In this document: in pieces, positions 6,218-10,397 of the stretch | How positions within the stretch are numbered: the first letter of the stretch is position 1 | Layout of the letters: the number at the start of each line of letters is the position of its first letter | Source of the DNA: an uncultured Pedobacter sp. | Lineage (GTDB): Bacteria > Bacteroidota > Bacteroidia > Sphingobacteriales > Sphingobacteriaceae | Length of the DNA: 10,397 bases | Direction of reading: 5' to 3' | Assembly: GCF_946479715.1 (NCBI RefSeq) | Contig: NZ_CAMLHF010000194.1 | Coordinates: 1 to 10,397 of the forward strand | The notes under the pieces: model-generated | Told to the model about the DNA's origin: nothing | The model's database searches: none | What the model saw: only the letters and a program-made list of their open reading frames with translations | Program-made: the position numbers and the translations under genes

Positions 6218-6278
6218 CCATTTATTACAGGCTTTTCCATTACAGATTATTATGTTTGTTTCTGCAAAAAGTAACAAC

Positions 6279-6689
6279 ATGACACCAATAGCGGCCATTG
6301 AATTTAATAGTGCTTTCTTTTTCAAGTTTTTAAAATTCGGGTTGGTAGGTTTCTCAGGTCTTATTGTTGATTTTGGTATTACTTATCTCTGTAAAGAAAA
6401 ACTAAAGATCCATAAGTATATATCCAATTCATTGGGTTTTATAGTAGCAACAGGATCAAACTATACCCTTAACCGGTACTGGACTTTTGATAATCATAAT
6501 CCGGCAAGCATTATTCAGTTTGGGAAGTTCTTTGTGATTTCATTAGTGGGATTGGCGATTAGTAATGTGATTATTTATTTGCTGAACGATAAGTTGAAAT
6601 GGAATTTTTATGTTGCCAAAGCCTGTGCAATAGTATTGGTTTCACTGTGGAACTTCTTTGCGAACTATCTTTACACATTTACCGGATAA
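6279..6689 (+). CDS. GtrA family membrane protein
   Basis: A small polytopic membrane protein of the GtrA/DPMS_TMD type, thought to help flip or position polyprenyl-phosphate-linked sugars. From the chosen start it has 136 residues and four membrane helices, at about 19-38, 48-65, 83-102 and 110-132. The hallmark NYTLNRYWTF (61-70) and the C-terminal WNFFANYLYTF (124-134) match the paired N-x-x-x-N/R-W-x-F signatures. The frame is open back to 6195, with methionines at 6195 and 6252. The 6195 start would overlap the previous gene by 23 bp and add an atypical tail. A TATGTTTG octamer (exact TAnnTTTG) at 6251-6258 would place a transcript start near 6262, so 6279 is preferred, with 6252 as the alternative. 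The glycosyltransferase gene begins 12 bp after its stop, and the two very likely act together. Confidence 0.85.
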   Translation: MTPIAAIEFNSAFFFKFLKFGLVGFSGLIVDFGITYLCKEKLKIHKYISNSLGFIVATGSNYTLNRYWTFDNHNPASIIQFGKFFVISLVGLAISNVIIYLLNDKLKWNFYVAKACAIVLVSLWNFFANYLYTFTG

Positions 6690-6701
6690 ACCCTACTGCT
6701 G

Positions 6702-8408
6702 ATGCTGCAAACAAAAAAAAGTTCTGAACAGATATTGTTTATATTTCTGGGAGTATGGACTGTACTTAATATCATTCAGGCAGGTTTTGTAGAGGTTCAT
6801 GCTGATGAGGCTTATTACTGGGTTTATTCCAGGTTTTTAGACTGGGGGTACTTTGATCATCCGCCAATGGTTGCGCTGTTTATTAAAATAGGCGATGCGC
6901 TATTGCCTTCTACCCTTGGATTGAGGATGTTAACGGTTATTACAAGCACGCTCTCTGCTTATTTGCTGTGGCAAATTGTAGGTCGTTATGTCCAAAATAT
7001 AAAGCTCTTTATTCTGCTGTTTTCAGCAATAGTGCTATTCCATGTTTATGGGTTTATCACTACGCCAGATTCCCCTTTGTTCTTTTTTACAGTACTGTTC
7101 TTTTATGTATATCAACGTTACGAAGCTGAGAATAAGATTAAGTGGGCCTTACTATTGGCCCTGGTTATAGCCTGCTTACTTTACAGTAAGTACCATGGGA
7201 TACTGGTCTTGTTTTTTACCATATTATCTAATCTTAAATTATTAAAAAGGCCATCTTTTTGGCTTATTGTAGTCATATCTATAGTTGCTTATCTGCCGCA
7301 TATACTGTGGCAGGTTCATAATAATTACCCTTCGTTTTATTACCATGTGATAGATCGTTCTGCGGCTATTTATACGTTCAACTTTACTTCAGAATACTTC
7401 CTTGCACAGCTGGCACTTGCCGGCCCGCTTGTCGGTTGGTTTTTATATAAATCGGCAGTGGGTTTGAAATCCTCTGATACCTTTCTTAGGGCAGTTAAAT
7501 TTAATTTTTACGGGATATTTATATTCTTTTTGTTTAGTACATTAAAGGGAAGAGTTGAGGCACACTGGACATTACCTGCCATGTTATGCCTGTTTATTCT
7601 GGCTTATATTGCTATGGCCAGCAAGCCTTTGCCTAAATGGTTTGAGAAACTTGCTATCGTTAATATTGCATTAATTGTTTTGGTGCGGCTGATACTGATC
7701 ATCCCGATAGATGCTTTAATGAAGGTAAATGTTGTTGCTTATTATTTCGGAACGGAGAAGTGGGCCAAACAAATCCATGAAAAGGCGGGTGATTATCCTG
7801 TGATATTTTATAACTCATTTCAAACCCCATCGAGATATAATTATTATAACCGGAGCACAAAGGGCTTTAGCTATGATTCAAGATATTACAGAAAAAACCA
7901 GTATGATATATGGCCTTTGGAAGATAGCCTTAGAAACAAGAGGGTTTATTTTGTGATACCGGATAGCCATGGCGATCAGATTGAACAAGATACTATTAAC
8001 ACAAGCAAAGGCGTGTTTTATGGATCGTGGATAGATAAGGTAAGGATGTATCAGAAGGTATCTGTGAATCCGGTTATGGCTCCAGGGGATTGGAAGAGCG
8101 GAGAGGTTAAGACTTTGAAATTGAAAATAACCAATCCTTACAATGAGCCTATTTCATTGGGCAATACAGGTGAAACCTGGAAATGTTACCTGGAATACGG
8201 TTTTAAAAAGGATGATACGCTAAGTGAGTTTAAACCTGTTGTAATGGATTTGGAGCATGTTCACATTGGAGCTGGTGAATCTGTAGAAATAGAAGGATTG
8301 ATAAAAGCGCCGGTTGAAGCAGGTAAATATAAGATGATCTTGTCTTTAAGGACAGAGCCTTTTTTAGGAGGCCGGAACAGCAATATGATTGGTGTTGAAG
8401 TGAAGTAA
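6702..8408 (+). CDS. Glycosyltransferase family 39 (PMT/ArnT-like) membrane protein with C-terminal beta domain
   Basis: A 568-residue GT-C glycosyltransferase that would move a sugar from a polyprenyl-phosphate donor to an acceptor outside the cytoplasm. The first periplasmic loop carries HADEAYYW (33-40), with the catalytic acidic pair at 35-36, and YFDHPP (50-55). TPDSPLFFF (121-129), SKYHG (162-166) and EAHW (286-289) are further PMT_2 landmarks. Roughly ten hydrophobic segments fill residues 11-340. After a soluble alpha/beta stretch (345-450), residues 453-568 form a separate beta-rich domain resembling an immunoglobulin/fibronectin-like fold, with alternating strands such as VKTLKLKITNP and SVEIEGLI. 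This domain is not part of the minimal family architecture. The gene follows GtrA by 12 bp and ends 29 bp before a large inverted repeat. The acceptor (lipid, glycan or protein) is unknown. Confidence 0.9.
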   Translation: MLQTKKSSEQILFIFLGVWTVLNIIQAGFVEVHADEAYYWVYSRFLDWGYFDHPPMVALFIKIGDALLPSTLGLRMLTVITSTLSAYLLWQIVGRYVQNIKLFILLFSAIVLFHVYGFITTPDSPLFFFTVLFFYVYQRYEAENKIKWALLLALVIACLLYSKYHGILVLFFTILSNLKLLKRPSFWLIVVISIVAYLPHILWQVHNNYPSFYYHVIDRSAAIYTFNFTSEYFLAQLALAGPLVGWFLYKSAVGLKSSDTFLRAVKFNFYGIFIFFLFSTLKGRVEAHWTLPAMLCLFILAYIAMASKPLPKWFEKLAIVNIALIVLVRLILIIPIDALMKVNVVAYYFGTEKWAKQIHEKAGDYPVIFYNSFQTPSRYNYYNRSTKGFSYDSRYYRKNQYDIWPLEDSLRNKRVYFVIPDSHGDQIEQDTINTSKGVFYGSWIDKVRMYQKVSVNPVMAPGDWKSGEVKTLKLKITNPYNEPISLGNTGETWKCYLEYGFKKDDTLSEFKPVVMDLEHVHIGAGESVEIEGLIKAPVEAGKYKMILSLRTEPFLGGRNSNMIGVEVK

Positions 8409-8437
8409 AGTATTTTAAAGTAGTCGCCTTTAAAGCG

Positions 8438-8513
8438 ATCGTCATCTCGACGACAGGAGAGATCTCTTGGTTGTGCTTATTCAAGAGATCTCTCCTGTCG
8501 TCGAGATGACGAT
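8438..8513. repeat. Perfect inverted repeat with 32-bp arms (REP/MITE-like hairpin)
   Basis: Left arm 8438-8469 and right arm 8482-8513 are exact reverse complements over 32 bp, around a 12-base loop (8470-8481). The arm begins ATCGTCATCTCGACGA and ends AGAGATCTCTTG. Each arm contains smaller symmetries: TCGTC-ATCTC-GACGA, and the palindrome AGAGATCTCT. It lies between the convergent glycosyltransferase and Dabb genes. No T-run follows on either strand, so it is not a classical terminator, although such a stem could block transcription or protect 3' ends. It resembles dispersed GTCATCTCGA...GAGATCTC intergenic elements that I recall from related genomes; no second copy occurs in this window. 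Confidence 0.85.
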
Positions 8514-8555
8514 GTATATTATGATAACAACTGTATTATGATACTGATGTGCGAA

Positions 8556-8852
8556 TTACTGTGCGTCGTATATGATTACTTTTTCAAAAAGACTGCGGAA
8601 TTCATCTAAAAAGGCGGTGTGCAGGTGGTGTACCTGATAAACATCGTGTCCGGCAAGATCTTCAAAGAAGATGCTAAGTGAAAAGGTATAAGTCGTATCA
8701 ACAACTGCGCGTTCAATAGGTGCAGGTGTGCCGATATGTAGTGTTTTAACAGATTCTATACCTTTAAGGGTTTCCAGGCTTTTTCTGAAAGCAACTTTTT
8801 GATCTTCGGTAGTGTCGGCTTTAAGCCAGAATAAAACGTGATGAGCTAGCAT
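8556..8852 (-). CDS. Dabb (stress-responsive A/B barrel) family protein
   Basis: A 98-residue protein matching a single Dabb domain, a dimeric ferredoxin-like alpha/beta barrel. The opening strand AHHVLFWLK (3-11) is typical, with histidines facing the barrel. A helix follows with TTEDQKVAFRKSLETLK (14-30), then a central strand around 53-63 (TYTFSLSIFFED). The family-defining YQVHHLHTAFLDEFR is at 72-86, and the closing strand VIIYD at 92-96. Members include stress-induced proteins and small cyclases, so the exact function is open. There is no signal peptide. It is a single-gene unit, converging on the glycosyltransferase and diverging from moxR. TATATTTA on the minus strand (8869-8876) is one base off a TAnnTTTG box and could be its promoter. 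Confidence 0.88.
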   Translation of the reverse strand: MLAHHVLFWLKADTTEDQKVAFRKSLETLKGIESVKTLHIGTPAPIERAVVDTTYTFSLSIFFEDLAGHDVYQVHHLHTAFLDEFRSLFEKVIIYDAQ

Positions 8853-8885
8853 ATAATATTTTTTTCGGTAAATATAAAAAAGAAT

Positions 8886-8913
8886 CGGAGATAGGTCCTA
8901 AGATCTATCCCCG
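8886..8913. other. Imperfect inverted repeat between Dabb gene and moxR
   Basis: CGGAGATAG (8886-8894) and CTATCCCCG (8905-8913) pair in 8 of 9 positions around a 10-base loop. It lies about 34 bp upstream of the Dabb start codon. There is no adjacent T-run, so it is not a good terminator. It could be an operator or chance. Confidence 0.3.
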
Positions 8914-9000
8914 AAATCTAACTAGCGTGCATAATAGAAACGGGATAAGATACTGAAACGCTACAGTGCCTATGAACTAAAATTAATGAGGTTAAATGTG

Positions 9001-9020
9001 AATTTTAACATATTTTAACA
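9001..9020. repeat. 10-bp tandem direct repeat upstream of moxR promoter
   Basis: AATTTTAACA is followed at once by TATTTTAACA, a nine-of-ten match with one-helical-turn phasing. It ends 20 bp before the likely -33 element of moxR, a position where an activator could bind. A GTTAAA/TTTAAC inverted pair (8991-8996, 9004-9009) overlaps its left copy. The region is very AT-rich, so chance is possible. Confidence 0.3.
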
Positions 9021-9040
9021 ATAAACAGGTGTTTAAGGGC

Positions 9041-9071
9041 TTGCGAAAGGGTTAAGGTTTGTCTAATTTTC
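9041..9071 (+). promoter_or_regulatory. Likely Bacteroidetes-type promoter of moxR
   Basis: TTG at 9041-9043 (-33 element), exactly 20 bases, then TAATTTTC at 9064-9071, which matches TAnnTTTG at all but the last position. The transcript would start near 9075, about 19 bases before the moxR ATG. This is the only candidate in the window with both elements at consensus spacing. Confidence 0.5.
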
Positions 9072-9082
9072 GCAGCGAAAAT
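9066..9082. promoter_or_regulatory. Perfect 17-bp palindrome over the moxR transcription start
   Basis: ATTTTCGC-A-GCGAAAAT has two exact 8-bp arms around a single central base. It overlaps the proposed -7 box and covers the expected transcript start, the position of a typical repressor operator. It could instead form a small hairpin in the leader. No regulator gene lies beside it. Confidence 0.45.
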
Positions 9083-9093
9083 AAATGGTCTAA

Positions 9094-10122
9094 ATGGAAG
9101 AAGTAAATAATACCACTGAGAGCTTGGCGTATGGCACTGATATCCGTGCGCTGAACGAAATGATACAAAAGGAAAGCGCATTTATCGATCTGCTTTTTAT
9201 GGAGATGGATAAAGTGATTGTTGGCCAAAGATATATGGTAGAGCGCTTAATGATCGGTCTGCTTGCAGACGGGCATATTTTGTTAGAGGGTGTACCCGGA
9301 CTTGCAAAAACACTTGCAATCAATACCTTATCTAAAACTATTGATGCAGGCTTCAGCAGAATCCAGTTTACGCCGGATCTTTTACCCGCCGATTTGGTAG
9401 GTACTATGATCTATAATCAGAAAAAAGAAGAATTTATTGTTAGAAAAGGTCCTTTGTTCTCTAATTTCATCCTTGCCGATGAGATCAACAGGGCACCGGC
9501 AAAAGTGCAGAGTGCTTTATTAGAGGCTATGCAGGAGCGCCAGGTGACTATCGGAGACACTACTTTTGAATTACCTAAACCTTTCCTGGTTTTAGCAACC
9601 CAGAATCCAATAGAACAAGAAGGAACTTATCCATTGCCAGAGGCACAGGTTGATAGATTTATGCTTAAAGTAGTGATCGGCTATCCTAAAAAGGAAGATG
9701 AAAAGCTGATCATGAGAGCAAATATTGCCCCTCAGGGAATGCCGAAACCTAAAGCTATTCTTCATCCTGATGATATTATCAGAGCAAGAAAGGTGGTAAG
9801 GGAAGTGTATATGGATGAAAAGATCGAGCAGTATATTATTGATATCGTTTTTGCTACCCGTTACCCGGATCAATATAAACTGGCAGATTATAAAAACCTG
9901 ATCAGTTTTGGAGCTTCACCAAGGGCAAGCATAAATCTTGCTTTAGCTTCAAAAGCCTATGCTTTTATAAAAAGAAGAGGATATGTGATTCCGGAAGATG
10001 TAAGAGCTGTTTGCCATGATGTTTTAAGACATAGAATAGGTTTAACCTATGAGGCTGAGGCGGAAGATATTAATACAGAAACCATCATTACAGGAATATT
10101 GAATGCAGTAGAAGTACCATAG
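9094..10122 (+). CDS. moxR: MoxR family AAA+ ATPase
   Basis: A 342-residue AAA+ ATPase of the MoxR group, regarded as chaperone-like factors that act with von Willebrand-domain partner proteins. Walker A GVPGLAKT is at 66-73, Walker B FILADE at 125-130 followed by INRAP, sensor 1 ATQNP at 168-172, the arginine-finger region EAQVDRF at 183-189, and sensor 2 GASPRA at 273-278. All catalytic residues are present and the length is typical. It is cytoplasmic, with no membrane segment. An in-frame TAA directly before the ATG (9091-9093) fixes the start. The gene stands behind a TTG-20-TAATTTTC promoter with a palindrome over the start site. The DUF58 gene begins three bases after its stop, the usual MoxR-DUF58 opening of Bacteroidetes bat (aerotolerance) operons; the later bat genes are outside the window. 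Confidence 0.95.
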   Translation: MEEVNNTTESLAYGTDIRALNEMIQKESAFIDLLFMEMDKVIVGQRYMVERLMIGLLADGHILLEGVPGLAKTLAINTLSKTIDAGFSRIQFTPDLLPADLVGTMIYNQKKEEFIVRKGPLFSNFILADEINRAPAKVQSALLEAMQERQVTIGDTTFELPKPFLVLATQNPIEQEGTYPLPEAQVDRFMLKVVIGYPKKEDEKLIMRANIAPQGMPKPKAILHPDDIIRARKVVREVYMDEKIEQYIIDIVFATRYPDQYKLADYKNLISFGASPRASINLALASKAYAFIKRRGYVIPEDVRAVCHDVLRHRIGLTYEAEAEDINTETIITGILNAVEVP

Positions 10123-10125
10123 CTT

Positions 10126-10397
10126 ATGGATACCAAAGATCTCTTAAAAAAAGTAAGAAAGATTGAAATTAAAACCCGTGGGTTAAGTAATCAGATCTTC
10201 TCGGGAGAATATCAATCGGCATTTAAAGGTCGGGGTATGGCCTTTAGTGAAGTCAGGGAATACCAGATGGGTGACGAGATTCGTACCATCGACTGGAATG
10301 TTACTGCCCGCTTTAACCACCCTTATGTAAAAGTGTTTGATGAAGAAAGGGAAATGACAGTGATGTTGCTTGTTGATGTTAGCGGATCTAAGAATTT
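10126..10397 (+). CDS. DUF58 domain-containing protein (partial, cut by window edge)
   Basis: The first 90 codons of a DUF58 protein, truncated only by the end of the window. Residues 35-62 carry the family signature: GRGMAFSEVREYQMGDEIR (35-53) followed by TIDWNVTAR. The segment LLVDVSGS (81-88) is the DxSxS metal-ion (MIDAS) motif of a von Willebrand A-like domain. These proteins are usual partners of MoxR ATPases. The N-terminus lacks a membrane segment, which fits the soluble type found in Bacteroidetes bat loci. The ATG lies three bases after the moxR stop, so the pair is co-transcribed and probably translationally coupled. Downstream BatA, BatB, BatC or BatD genes are expected but cannot be seen. 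Confidence 0.93.
   Translation, partial: MDTKDLLKKVRKIEIKTRGLSNQIFSGEYQSAFKGRGMAFSEVREYQMGDEIRTIDWNVTARFNHPYVKVFDEEREMTVMLLVDVSGSKN

Noticed and set aside
6195..6278. N-terminal extension of GtrA from an ATG at 6195
   Set aside because: It would overlap the previous gene and add residues atypical of GtrA; a TATGTTTG box at 6251-6258 fits a later start.
8230..8484. Minus-strand frame of 84 codons starting in the inverted repeat
   Set aside because: It starts in the hairpin region and runs antisense through the glycosyltransferase C-terminus; no domain is recognisable.
8438..8513. CRISPR repeat or tRNA-like structure
   Set aside because: There is a single inverted pair with no repeat-spacer periodicity, and no tRNA arm or anticodon pattern can be drawn.
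9090..9323. Minus-strand frame over the moxR 5' end
   Set aside because: Antisense shadow of the conserved Walker A region of moxR; the same applies to 9592-9873.

Overview
The window looks like chromosomal DNA of a Bacteroidetes bacterium, most likely a Sphingobacteriaceae member close to Pedobacter. Support comes from the AT-rich base composition, the DUF3822 family (which I know only from Bacteroidetes), TAnnTTTG-type promoter boxes without clear Shine-Dalgarno sequences, and a MoxR/DUF58 pair arranged like the start of a Bacteroidetes bat (aerotolerance) operon. The genus is inferred from protein style; no database search was possible.

Layout. Bases 1-137 hold a small 11-bp tandem repeat and a minus-strand intrinsic terminator. 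The terminator closes a minus-strand unit, pyrE followed by an SRPBCC-fold gene. A 336-bp divergent spacer with several short repeats separates pyrE from a plus-strand NUDIX hydrolase. The NUDIX gene runs tail-to-tail into, and overlaps by 17 bp, a minus-strand operon DUF3822 - rsmD - coaD. Only 52 bp divide that operon from a plus-strand run: RecD/Pif1-type helicase, a membrane-anchored MCP-type four-helix-bundle protein, a GtrA membrane protein and a family-39-type glycosyltransferase. A perfect 32-bp-arm inverted repeat follows the glycosyltransferase. A minus-strand Dabb protein comes next, and a divergent spacer with a palindrome leads into moxR and a DUF58 gene cut by the right edge.

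How the genes work together. Most of the window is housekeeping: UMP synthesis (pyrE), coenzyme A synthesis (coaD), 16S rRNA methylation (rsmD), nucleotide clean-up (NUDIX) and DNA unwinding (helicase). GtrA plus GT39 is a plausible pair for moving and using polyprenyl-phosphate-linked sugars at the membrane. MoxR plus DUF58 probably starts a chaperone/von Willebrand-like envelope operon that continues beyond the window.

I see no CRISPR array, transposase, prophage, toxin-antitoxin pair or defence island, and no clearly new multi-gene system. The most interesting items are smaller: a probably degenerate actin/ASKHA-like DUF3822 protein translationally overlapped with RsmD, the long perfect hairpin at 8438-8513, TAnnTTTG boxes placed so close to start codons that near-leaderless mRNAs are predicted, and a palindrome over the likely moxR transcription start.
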